Source of the DNA: a virus
Direction: 5' to 3' (one strand)
Virus record (IMG/VR): IMGVR_UViG_3300008050_000073
Coordinates: 1 to 48,500 of that record
DNA: 48,500 nt
A program made the translations under genes and the position numbers. Numbering within the stretch: position 1 is the first letter of the stretch; every line of letters begins with the position of its first letter. Below, in pieces: positions 14,401 through 22,448 of the stretch. The notes beneath the pieces were generated by a model. That model did no database searches, had not been told where the DNA came from, and saw nothing but the letters and a program-made list of their open reading frames with translations.

Positions 14401-17400
14401 CTATTCATACACATGTGCGTAACCATTTATCTTTTCAATAAGTAGTTGCTGATCTACAACATCTTTTAAATTATCTAAATGAGATATTAATAATACTGTC
14501 TTAAACTGAACCTTGATCATTTCTAGAATTCTAATGAATCCTTCCATATTCTCAGCATCCAAAGCTGTGCCTGGCTCATCTAAAATAAAAATATCGCCCT
14601 TTGGCAGAGTCGTAACATTCAATAAGGCCAAACGAATAGCCATGGCAGCAATAGTTTTTTCTGCGCCCGAGCCCATTTCGATCGGGCGGGGCTCATGTTT
14701 CGGATGTTTAATTAATATATCTAATTTCTTTTCATCATTTTCAAAAAAGACTTCAAATTCAACAATGTTTGTTAAAATTTTAGAAATCTCATCATTAATA
14801 ACTGGTAATCGTTTTTTAATAACATCATAAGATATACCATTAGGATGCATGCATCGCATAAATAAATCAGCAACTGTGAATTCATTTTCAAGGTCATAAA
14901 AATCTTGCCTTTGCTTATCAATCTCATTGAATTTCTGCTCCAAAATTCCATTAGATTTATATAGTTCCATTAAACCCGATTTGGCATTTTTATGTTTATT
15001 TTCTAATATTTTCAACTTGGTTGAAAGGTTTTCTTTCTTCGCTAAGAGATTTTCTAGATTTTCAATTGTCTCTTTGTTCCCTTCGTATTCTTGTTCTTTT
15101 GTGTTCAGAACTTTTAAATCTGCTTCAAGACGTAAAATCTTTGTTCTGTTTCTTTCATAAGAAAGCTCTAAATTCGTTATTTTGTTCTTTTGCTTATAGT
15201 GCTTTTCGAGAATTACTTGATATTTTTCCAAGTATTCATTAATTTTACTTGGATTTAAATCCTCTATCTTTTTGGCTATTGTTTTTTTACCTAAAGTTAG
15301 TTGATTTGTGGCAATTTTAACTCTATTTGTATCCTCGATGGCCGATCTAGCATCTTTGACAAAAAAGCAGCGGTCACGAAGAGTATATGAACATGGAACG
15401 TTCTTTAGGTATTCTATTTTTTTATCATTTGTTATTTTTTCTTTTTCATACTGCAGAAGATCTTTTTCAATTTGTAGTATTTTCTGTTTATATTTTTCGA
15501 TAGTTTGTTTTTTATCACCATAAGACGCAACATCGAAATTGCTAATAAAATTTTCGATCTTCTTAGAAAATTCTTTTTCATTCTTAAGCTCCTCTTGTTT
15601 CTTGTGGTTCTCTTCCAAAATGGAAGTTAACTCTTCCTCGTTTTTCTTAATTTTCTTTTTGATATTTCTAATATCAATTATTTCTGCTGGAATAGAATCA
15701 ATTTGCTCCCTTGTCGTGTCTAAATCAAGAGACTCACAATCAATACTTTGTTCTAATTCATCAAACTTTCTATTTTTTAAAGATAATTCTGTTTCCGATC
15801 TCGCTAGATCCGTTCTGGTCTCTTTCAACTCTTGGTCATAATCTCTATCTGAAAGTCGTCGCAAGACGCCTTTGATATCTGCAGAGTCTTCTTTAATCAT
15901 TTTAAATTTTCGATCAAAAAGCTCCAAATCTAAAAATTTAGCAAGAATTTCCTTTCTTCGAGTCGACCCCTCATTAATAAAGGACAGCGAGTCTAGCTGA
16001 CTGGCCATGGAAGTCATTAAAAAGTCTTCTACTGTGCCGAAGACTTTTCTAATGTTTTTATCAGTCTCCATGCGAGTTACGCCATTAAGAGAGTGCGTCA
16101 CTTTAATCGCATTGTCCGTTACAGTAAATTCAACATCTGTTTTCGCTTCTAAGGTTTCTTTGCCTTTTAATTTTTTCTTGTATTTGGCGCTGGTCCTTTC
16201 AATTTTATAAGTCTTTGGCCCAATATCAATTTCAATGTAGCCTCGACAAGTTTCTTTATCTTGATTTATTAAATTAATCGTTTTACGATTATTTTTAGAA
16301 GTCGTGTTGTAAATTGTGTATAGTAAACTGTCAATAATGCTTGATTTTCCAGAAAAATTCTTTCCTAGAACGCCAACAATTCCATTTAAGCCACTAAAAT
16401 CAATTGTGTTAGCTTCTCCATAGTTAAACAAGTTATCCCATTCTAACTTCTTCAATTTCCAATTTATATTGCGGTGCACATCCTCTTCGCGCTCGGCGAC
16501 AGCATTGTATTTTTTATTTAATTCATATATTTTTTTAAGGATATCTTCTTCCGGCTGGAAATCGGCTAAATATTCAGAAACCAACTCTTCTTGTACGGCC
16601 AAATCTCTTAAATCTTCTTGTTTAAGAGAGTTAGTAAACTCTTCAATATTTCTTCTTTCGCCAGCTGCTCTATTTAAATAAGTTACAGCTTCTGGCTTAA
16701 AGCGAGCTTTAGCAACATCAACTGCTCGTCGAACAACATCCAGTGGTAAATTATTTTCGGAAATCAAACGCAGGCGAGCACTTTTTTGAATTTCAAGTTT
16801 GTTCGGAAGTCTGCCTTTGGGTGTCAACTTGATAGTGATAAAAGGCTTGGGATTCTTTAGTTTTATATGACTGCAAGTAAAAGCGTCTTTATCGACGATA
16901 TCCCATATTAAAACTCCCTTGTCGTTAGTTTCCCCGTGGTTCTGTTGTACCGTGGATCCCGGATAACGTACTTTTCCCTTTTTGTCAAGGGTTTGATTGG
17001 TCTTGTGTATATCTCCAAGAAAAGCATAGTCAAAATTATTAAAAATACCAATATCATTCTCACCTCTCTCCATTTTCCAACCAGTATCGGTAGTTACTCC
17101 GCTAATAGAGCCATGGTACAAAGCAATATTAATTCTACTTGTGTCGGATGAACTTTGCCAGTTATCTGTATCAAAAACTGATAAAACGTTAATAGTAAAT
17201 TTATCATCTAATATTGTTTCTCCCGAATTCTTTAATAAATATAAGTCTGGATGGTTTAACGCTTCCACAATAGGTGTTAAAGCATCTTGTCTGCTTGAAT
17301 TTCTTAAATTTCCATCATGGTTTCCTAAAATTACATACGTTGGTGCTATATCTGCTAAATTTTTTAAAAAGTTTGAGCACATTTCAACAAACTCAGGGCT

Positions 17401-17556
17401 TATTTGAGTTTTTGTATGTGCGATATCTCCACAATGGATGATATAATCAACCGATTGCTGGCGCAGCTTCTTATAAAGTCTATCAAAAACAATACGGTAC
17501 TCTTTATGATACTTTAAATTTCTAATATGAGTATCTGCTATATGTGCAAATTTCAT
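14401..17556 (-). CDS. Single-chain SbcD-SbcC (Mre11-Rad50) type nuclease-ATPase (gp47-gp46 fusion)
   Basis: This 1051-aa protein joins two normally separate subunits. Residues 1-230 are a calcineurin-like nuclease: DTH (8-10), GDIAH (43-47), GNHD (78-81), YHGS (147-150) and GDIHKTN (181-187). A linker of about 130 residues leads to an SMC-type ATPase with GKNFSGKSS Walker A (398-406), long coiled coils, a central hook with Cys722 and Cys730 (C-x7-C instead of the cellular CxxC), then MGSGAEK signature, IFILDEPGTALD Walker B and LISHLD H-loop near the C-terminus. The T4 counterparts gp47 and gp46 resect DNA ends for recombination-dependent replication. The frame is uninterrupted and the order is D then C, as in usual sbcDC operons. 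AGAGGT precedes the ATG. Confidence 0.9.
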   Translation of the reverse strand: MKFAHIADTHIRNLKYHKEYRIVFDRLYKKLRQQSVDYIIHCGDIAHTKTQISPEFVEMCSNFLKNLADIAPTYVILGNHDGNLRNSSRQDALTPIVEALNHPDLYLLKNSGETILDDKFTINVLSVFDTDNWQSSSDTSRINIALYHGSISGVTTDTGWKMERGENDIGIFNNFDYAFLGDIHKTNQTLDKKGKVRYPGSTVQQNHGETNDKGVLIWDIVDKDAFTCSHIKLKNPKPFITIKLTPKGRLPNKLEIQKSARLRLISENNLPLDVVRRAVDVAKARFKPEAVTYLNRAAGERRNIEEFTNSLKQEDLRDLAVQEELVSEYLADFQPEEDILKKIYELNKKYNAVAEREEDVHRNINWKLKKLEWDNLFNYGEANTIDFSGLNGIVGVLGKNFSGKSSIIDSLLYTIYNTTSKNNRKTINLINQDKETCRGYIEIDIGPKTYKIERTSAKYKKKLKGKETLEAKTDVEFTVTDNAIKVTHSLNGVTRMETDKNIRKVFGTVEDFLMTSMASQLDSLSFINEGSTRRKEILAKFLDLELFDRKFKMIKEDSADIKGVLRRLSDRDYDQELKETRTDLARSETELSLKNRKFDELEQSIDCESLDLDTTREQIDSIPAEIIDIRNIKKKIKKNEEELTSILEENHKKQEELKNEKEFSKKIENFISNFDVASYGDKKQTIEKYKQKILQIEKDLLQYEKEKITNDKKIEYLKNVPCSYTLRDRCFFVKDARSAIEDTNRVKIATNQLTLGKKTIAKKIEDLNPSKINEYLEKYQVILEKHYKQKNKITNLELSYERNRTKILRLEADLKVLNTKEQEYEGNKETIENLENLLAKKENLSTKLKILENKHKNAKSGLMELYKSNGILEQKFNEIDKQRQDFYDLENEFTVADLFMRCMHPNGISYDVIKKRLPVINDEISKILTNIVEFEVFFENDEKKLDILIKHPKHEPRPIEMGSGAEKTIAAMAIRLALLNVTTLPKGDIFILDEPGTALDAENMEGFIRILEMIKVQFKTVLLISHLDNLKDVVDQQLLIEKINGYAHVYE

Positions 17557-17571
17557 TAATACCTCTTACAC

Positions 17572-17605
17572 GCTATAATTTTATAGCATATAGATACTAT
17601 AACAA
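17572..17605 (-). promoter_or_regulatory. Candidate promoter and palindrome before the SbcD-SbcC gene
   Basis: The 85-base gap contains an extended -10 sequence TGCTATAAA on the coding strand (box at 17585-17580) with a weak TTGTTA upstream (17605-17600, spacing only 14). A perfect 16-base palindrome, GCTATAA-TT-TTATAGC, at 17572-17587 overlaps it and could bind a regulator or form a hairpin. A host-sigma70-type promoter for the recombination gene is plausible. Confidence 0.4.
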
Positions 17606-17641
17606 CACTTATGAAGTAATAAATCAGATTTTTTTAGTATT

Positions 17642-18595
17642 TTAACCGATTTCACCAATTGACTTTAATAAATAATTAATAGAATTAATAAAGGTTGCCT
17701 CTTGTTTTCTTTGTAAAAAAATAGATTTCGGCATCTCGCCAACATCACGGTAGGGTGCAATATCAATTTTATAGACTTCAATGTCATACCTTAAAAGTAA
17801 TTTGATGATTTCAAGTTCTTTCTTTACAGCATCGTCGTCCAAAGCAATATAAATTGGAGAGTCGTTATTGACAATTTCTTGAAAAAGTTTGTGTCCTTCT
17901 CTCAGTGTAGAGCCCAGCAGAGGTACCGCGTTGGGGCCGGACACTATAGCGTCAAACAAACCCTCAACCAAAATAAGATCTTCATCAAAGTCTAGATATA
18001 AATGATTAAAAATAATATTTTTAGATGCCGCTGGATTTAAATATTTTTTCCATTCGCTAGGAGAATAGGATCTAGCAACAAAATAATTTATTTTACCGTT
18101 CAGATTAAAAGAAGGTATAATTATCCTACCACCGAAATCGCCTTCAAAACAATATCCTATTTTCCATCTAATAATATCTGCTTTTGTTATGTCTCTGCTT
18201 TGTAGGTAATTCAAAGGATATAAAGCAGTAGATGGTAATTCCTTGTTGGCAAGAGAGATAAATTCTTTTGGCAATTTTAATTCTAATTCCTTCTTTTGTT
18301 CTTCTTTATTGAAGCTATTTAAAAGCTTATCAGCAAAATTCTCAATTTCAATCTGGCCGAAGTGTTTCTTCCACTCATTGCGATTTTGAAAGGAACTATA
18401 TCTACGAATAATTCGATATATATCACGACCAGACCAGTCACAGACCCAACACTTAAATACATTTTTCTCAATATTGATTGATAGCTTGCGCTTATGATGT
18501 TCACAACGAGGACAATAAAAAAGGTATTCGGTATTACTTTTGTAATAATCACCTAACGTATCTTTTAAAATTGTTACTTTTGTATTTCTTGACAT
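17642..18595 (-). CDS. 61: DNA primase, CHC2 zinc finger plus TOPRIM (gp61-like)
   Basis: The 317-aa protein has a CHC2-type zinc site near the N-terminus: YCPRC (Cys28, Cys31) and FKCWVC (Cys49, Cys52). The TOPRIM domain follows with LILVEGLFDAI (207-217, Glu211) and IALDDDA (250-256). It would make RNA primers for lagging-strand synthesis with a helicase partner that lies outside this window. I use the ATG at 18595, 22 bases inside the end of the resolvase gene; a TTG at 18604 would add three residues. Overlap with the resolvase suggests coupled translation. Size matches T4 gp61 (about 340 aa). Confidence 0.9.
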   Translation of the reverse strand: MSRNTKVTILKDTLGDYYKSNTEYLFYCPRCEHHKRKLSINIEKNVFKCWVCDWSGRDIYRIIRRYSSFQNRNEWKKHFGQIEIENFADKLLNSFNKEEQKKELELKLPKEFISLANKELPSTALYPLNYLQSRDITKADIIRWKIGYCFEGDFGGRIIIPSFNLNGKINYFVARSYSPSEWKKYLNPAASKNIIFNHLYLDFDEDLILVEGLFDAIVSGPNAVPLLGSTLREGHKLFQEIVNNDSPIYIALDDDAVKKELEIIKLLLRYDIEVYKIDIAPYRDVGEMPKSIFLQRKQEATFINSINYLLKSIGEIG

Positions 18596-19107
18596 TGTAC
18601 CCAACCGGCTCTAGCAATAACCCAACTATCCGCCTTATCGTAACATTGTGGCCTTGGATTTCCATGCTTAGTATATTCTATAAGAACATTTGGGACGTTG
18701 TCAACAACGTATTTTACGACAATTTCTTTTGCCTTTGAGCCTCTTGGTATTTGTATCCCACATTTTTTTCTTGCAGAAGTTGCGGCAATATATTCCGGTA
18801 TTAAATTAAATATCGAATAACACAGCCATGAAACGATGCCGTTAAAACGAGAGAGGATAGAAAGTGTCTTGGCCGACGAGAAGCCGCTCCGAAAACTCTG
18901 TAAGGATTGTTCTATGTAAACAGCGTCTATATGATACCAGTCCTCTATCTCGTATATCCTATCTTTAATAAATTGTCCCTTGTCGAACAAAGAAGGAAAA
19001 TACTTTTTATTACGCATATCCCAAGCAACGCAATAGACAACATCACCCGCCTCATTTAAGACTGTTGCGCCAGTTATACTTGTACTAATATCTAAACCAA
19101 GAATCAT
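18574..19107 (-). CDS. RuvC-like Holliday junction resolvase
   Basis: The 177-aa protein has the RNase H-fold resolvase pattern. ILGLDIST places the first acidic residue (Asp6) on the opening strand. VYIEQSL (63-69, Glu66) gives the second, and YDKADSWVIA (156-165, Asp157 and Asp160) gives the last pair. The fold and length agree with RuvC/phage resolvases, which cut four-way and branched DNA before packaging. T4 uses the unrelated endonuclease VII instead. The ATG at 19107 has no clear ribosome site; a TATAAT box sits just upstream, so the mRNA might be leaderless. It is the first gene of a resolvase-primase-SbcDC set. Confidence 0.88.
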   Translation of the reverse strand: MILGLDISTSITGATVLNEAGDVVYCVAWDMRNKKYFPSLFDKGQFIKDRIYEIEDWYHIDAVYIEQSLQSFRSGFSSAKTLSILSRFNGIVSWLCYSIFNLIPEYIAATSARKKCGIQIPRGSKAKEIVVKYVVDNVPNVLIEYTKHGNPRPQCYDKADSWVIARAGWVQCQEIQK

Positions 19108-19113
19108 ATATAA

Positions 19114-19142
19114 ATTATACTATATATCTATCTTTAATTTAA
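19114..19142 (-). promoter_or_regulatory. TATAAT promoter candidate at the resolvase start
   Basis: A perfect TATAAT (19119-19114) lies seven bases before the ATG at 19107, with a weak -35 (TTAAAT, 19142-19137) at 17-base spacing. Predicted transcription start coincides with the start codon. It is located at the border between tail genes and nucleic-acid genes, where a separate early or middle promoter would be useful. Confidence 0.5.
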
Positions 19143-20289
19143 ATGTGTAACTTCGTTCTTCTAACTTCTTAACCGGATTTGCCAGGCCGGCAATTGCAAT
19201 TAAATTTTTGTCTTCGTCGTATAAAGCAACTTTAGAAATATAAGTTACAGGCTGATAGCTGGCTGAATAATTTTCGTAGTCATTAGCTACTATATTTTTA
19301 ATATTTGTTTTATTCGGCTCAATATATAGTGCAGAAGACGTGGTCGGCGAAATAGAGGCTGTTAACAGATAAGTCACATTATTGGAAAAATTTAATTGAT
19401 TTTCTTGAGCATGAGCAAACATGGTCAAAGTATTGACGTAACTCGTACCTTTGAAATCAATAGCGTAACTAGAGGAAGGAGCTAGGGTGACAGAGCCAGT
19501 GACTCCAAAATAGTGCCAAGAAGCAGCAACGGGGTCTGGAACGGTGCCGTCAGGCTTAAGCGGCTCATATATCTCAGTATGATTGTCAAAATTTGTGCTA
19601 GATGTTAATATAATGAAGCCCTCATTATACATGACTACGCCGACGGTGTCGCCTGTTAAGGAACCAGTCGTCTGAACCATCTCTCCGTTTCTTTTAGTGT
19701 CTGTTGCCTCAGCGACTAAAGATCCACTAACATAATATTTTAATGTTACCGTGCCCTTTTTTATTTTGGAACCATAAAAGATAGAAGGAATACTGATTAT
19801 ATTTAATTTTTGCTCCTCTTTGTTACCGTGAGCAGAAGAATAAGCATAATGCATACTCAATTTAGAATTAAAATTTAAATTGTTTCTAAGTGCATACAAT
19901 ACTTTTTTCTTTTCAGTAGTAAGTTCTGTATCGTATCTGTCTATTGATATAGAAGCTGTTAGAGGATATGAGCCAGATATTACATCACCAAAAACAAAAT
20001 CATGATTAAACTCGCTTGTTGAGATAGTCTTAAAATTTGTAAAAGAACCCTCTTTTGTTATAAAAGGATATATTAGTTGATCTGTAGGTCGATGGACGTT
20101 TAATTCATATAAGTTTATACAACCATTAGGTGTATTTGAATTCATAACGTTCTGGTTTTCGTTATTATAGTATACAGAACCACTATAAATGAAAAACTCC
20201 ACTTTAGGATGTGTCTTCATCCTATTGTGAAATATATCATCTTTATCGAATTTAAAAAAGTTGCCGTATTGGGGCTTGTGAGAAGGCAT
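19120..20289 (-). CDS. Hypothetical virion protein, paralogue of neighbour (389 aa)
   Basis: A 389-aa soluble protein rich in Ser, Thr, Asn and Tyr with beta-strand pattern, typical of tail structural proteins. Its C-terminus (PVTYISKVALYDEDKNLIAI, then AGLANPVKK) matches that of the 348-aa protein encoded just upstream (PVSYLTTVGLYSADNELLAV, then AKLSEPIRK), so the two are diverged copies or share a domain. No catalytic motif is visible. It is the last gene of the tail module. Role unknown, possibly a tail or neck component. Confidence 0.65.
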   Translation of the reverse strand: MPSHKPQYGNFFKFDKDDIFHNRMKTHPKVEFFIYSGSVYYNNENQNVMNSNTPNGCINLYELNVHRPTDQLIYPFITKEGSFTNFKTISTSEFNHDFVFGDVISGSYPLTASISIDRYDTELTTEKKKVLYALRNNLNFNSKLSMHYAYSSAHGNKEEQKLNIISIPSIFYGSKIKKGTVTLKYYVSGSLVAEATDTKRNGEMVQTTGSLTGDTVGVVMYNEGFIILTSSTNFDNHTEIYEPLKPDGTVPDPVAASWHYFGVTGSVTLAPSSSYAIDFKGTSYVNTLTMFAHAQENQLNFSNNVTYLLTASISPTTSSALYIEPNKTNIKNIVANDYENYSASYQPVTYISKVALYDEDKNLIAIAGLANPVKKLEERSYTFKLKIDI

Positions 20290-20299
20290 AGGTTACTCC

Positions 20300-21346
20300 C
20301 TAGTAATCTAAGCGCACTCTCAAAGTAAGCTCCGTATTCGGGTCTTTTCTAATTGGCTCAGACAATTTAGCGACGGCCAATAACTCGTTATCTGCTGAAT
20401 ATAACCCCACTGTCGTCAAATAAGATACCGGCAAATCATTGACATTGTTCTTAACAACTAATTTGCTTTCAGAAACATAAGTTGGATTAGAACTATAATT
20501 AAATTCATTATGATTAATACGACAGAAATAAATTGTTGAGTTAAGCTCAATAGTATTATTGAAATCGATATCGTAAATACGATGTCTAAAACTGTCAGAT
20601 ATTTGTTCTATTGTAGAGCTAGTTAATGCAGCAGACGTATAATCTCCGCTAGTAAATTGGGCTTCGCCCTGGTCGTTGAGGGCACCGCCCGTATTGGAGC
20701 CTGAAAATACGGAAGAAGTTAGAACAAGAATACCAGCCTGGTAAAATAACAGACCAACACTCTTGGTATTATCCGTTGCATCAGTTGACGCAGTAAATAT
20801 TAAACCATAGTCTCCGGCTGGTGATGTTCTATATTCGTCTGCTGCATCATAGTCACCTAGAACTAGCATTGTATCTGGTGTTGCATATGTTCCGGAAGTG
20901 AGCAATCCAAATCTAAAAGAGTTCTTCTTGATTTCATCTTTTGTAAGCAATCTAGAAAAATTCATAAAGAAACAATGGTCCATTGTACCCGCTGCATCGT
21001 CAATGGTACCGTCTGAATCGAATTTTCTAATCTGGCTGCTAGTAGTATAGCCCATCAACACTTGAGCCATTTGATTATAAATATTTAATTTTTTAGAATT
21101 TTGTACATTGGTCGAGGAGCTAGCGTTTGAACTACAACCATAAGTCAAATCAAAAATATGATTTGCAGAAGAACTCAAAAAAGGATAATCATATACAGAT
21201 TCGAACATACCATGTGAAAATGTTTTGATATTATTATCTGCATAAGTTCCAGATGCGATTGTACCGGTAATTGGAATTGCCTCATGTAAAAGAGTTCTCG
21301 TATTAACCATGTCATCGTTTAATAATGTCTTAAATGTGCTTGCCAT
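20300..21346 (-). CDS. Hypothetical virion protein, paralogue of neighbour (348 aa)
   Basis: A 348-aa protein starting MASTFKTLLNDDMVNTRTLL. It has helical ends and a beta-rich Ser/Thr/Gly body and shares its C-terminal domain with the 389-aa neighbour. Other common features are a YPF/F-x-T segment early on, a mid-protein YNEGFIILTSS or YQAGILVLTSS motif, and an FSNN/YSSNPTY stretch before the C-terminal domain. The shared order of motifs supports tandem duplication. It starts three bases after the previous gene ends. Confidence 0.65.
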   Translation of the reverse strand: MASTFKTLLNDDMVNTRTLLHEAIPITGTIASGTYADNNIKTFSHGMFESVYDYPFLSSSANHIFDLTYGCSSNASSSTNVQNSKKLNIYNQMAQVLMGYTTSSQIRKFDSDGTIDDAAGTMDHCFFMNFSRLLTKDEIKKNSFRFGLLTSGTYATPDTMLVLGDYDAADEYRTSPAGDYGLIFTASTDATDNTKSVGLLFYQAGILVLTSSVFSGSNTGGALNDQGEAQFTSGDYTSAALTSSTIEQISDSFRHRIYDIDFNNTIELNSTIYFCRINHNEFNYSSNPTYVSESKLVVKNNVNDLPVSYLTTVGLYSADNELLAVAKLSEPIRKDPNTELTLRVRLDY

Positions 21347-21349
21347 AAT

Positions 21350-22408
21350 TTATAACCCTATTTTAACATATCGGACCGGTATGTCCATCCGAATTCCAGT
21401 GTTTGCCCCGACAACTCTGACCGTTGTGTCAAGGTAGAATGTTGTTTTGCCCACTACTTCATCGCGCGTATCAGTAGTCTCAAACCCAAAAATGTTGTTA
21501 GAACCGAGGGTATCCTCAGAAGAACCCAGTTGTGTGAATAAATATGTAGAACTTTGTAATTCAGCCGAAGCATGTATTCTAAGTTGGAAAGTAGTTCCAC
21601 GGGGACCAGCGAAAACCTGCGGACCGTTGGGGTGGTCGTCATCAACACCTTTTATATCAATGCTAGGGTTGTTTTTTACATAAGTAGAATCAGTTACATA
21701 GTATGAAGCGATATTATCATCATCTATAAAATTAACAGGGGCGGGAGTCTGAGATATCGGCGGTTTTATTCTACCCAAACGATAATCCAGTTCAACAATA
21801 TAAGCATTTTCAGTTAAATCTGCGTCTAGACCAACAACTGGACTAATAGCATCTGTATCTAGACCTTGGTCAATTCGAATTTCTCCGCCGTGTGCGGTGG
21901 TGCCGGCTCCGCCGAAGCCCTGGATTACAGCGCTGGTACCCCAGACGGGGGTGCCGTCCTTGGTCTTCGTGAGTGCTTTAAATGTATCCGCGTCGACAGC
22001 GACAACAAATTTAGTGTCCTGCCACGTCGCGGTTTGGCCCGCGGCGCCGGCGAACATATAAGAACGGTGGCGCTGGATAGTATCGCTCGTGTCGCCGGCA
22101 GAAATTTTATTAAGTTTTAATACCGGCATATATAAAACATTTGTTCGTGACATTGACATTAACTTCGTGTTCAAATTGGAAGTATTATTTGTAAACGCCT
22201 CTAAAATGGGTGTCTGCAAAATCGTCAAATCATAGTAAGCGCTTCCGCTAGTATGTGTTTTGTCATACAAACCATAATTTATTTCATCGTCACCCAAGGC
22301 GAATTTGCTAATTTTAAAGCTTCCATCTCCCTGAGCTAATCTCATTCTTCCAGTGTCAGTTAGAACCGCGTCTAAAATAATATCACCAGAGTTATCTAAA
22401 AAAGCCAT
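21350..22408 (-). CDS. Hypothetical virion protein with LTxxGR N-terminal domain (352 aa)
   Basis: The 352-aa product starts MAFLDNSGDIILDAVLTDTG and carries an N-terminal motif D-I-I-L-D-x-x-LTDTGRMRLAQGDGSFKISKFALGDDEI. The 326-aa protein further upstream has a matching motif (DVIDLQLTQFGRYLLSLGKF). The rest is beta-rich and ends with a VRYVKIGL strand. A tail-structure protein is the likely class by context; the specific job is unknown. The ATG at 22408 has GAGGAG upstream and a CTACTTAT motif in the 40-base gap. Confidence 0.65.
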   Translation of the reverse strand: MAFLDNSGDIILDAVLTDTGRMRLAQGDGSFKISKFALGDDEINYGLYDKTHTSGSAYYDLTILQTPILEAFTNNTSNLNTKLMSMSRTNVLYMPVLKLNKISAGDTSDTIQRHRSYMFAGAAGQTATWQDTKFVVAVDADTFKALTKTKDGTPVWGTSAVIQGFGGAGTTAHGGEIRIDQGLDTDAISPVVGLDADLTENAYIVELDYRLGRIKPPISQTPAPVNFIDDDNIASYYVTDSTYVKNNPSIDIKGVDDDHPNGPQVFAGPRGTTFQLRIHASAELQSSTYLFTQLGSSEDTLGSNNIFGFETTDTRDEVVGKTTFYLDTTVRVVGANTGIRMDIPVRYVKIGL

Positions 22409-22427
22409 ATTCTTGCTCCTCGTTATA

Positions 22428-22435
22428 ATAAGTAG
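22428..22435 (-). promoter_or_regulatory. CTACTTAT motif before the 352-aa virion gene
   Basis: Coding-strand CTACTTAT, 20-27 bases before the ATG at 22408 and followed by an A/T-rich stretch and a GAGGAG ribosome site. Another copy of the recurrent CTAYTTAT element. Confidence 0.35.
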
Positions 22436-22448
22436 TTAACAACTTTAA

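Noticed and set aside
14401-17556. SbcD-SbcC fusion as an assembly artefact
   Set aside because: The frame is continuous, the linker has normal protein composition, and both halves have complete motifs; an artefact cannot be excluded without reads but nothing points to it.
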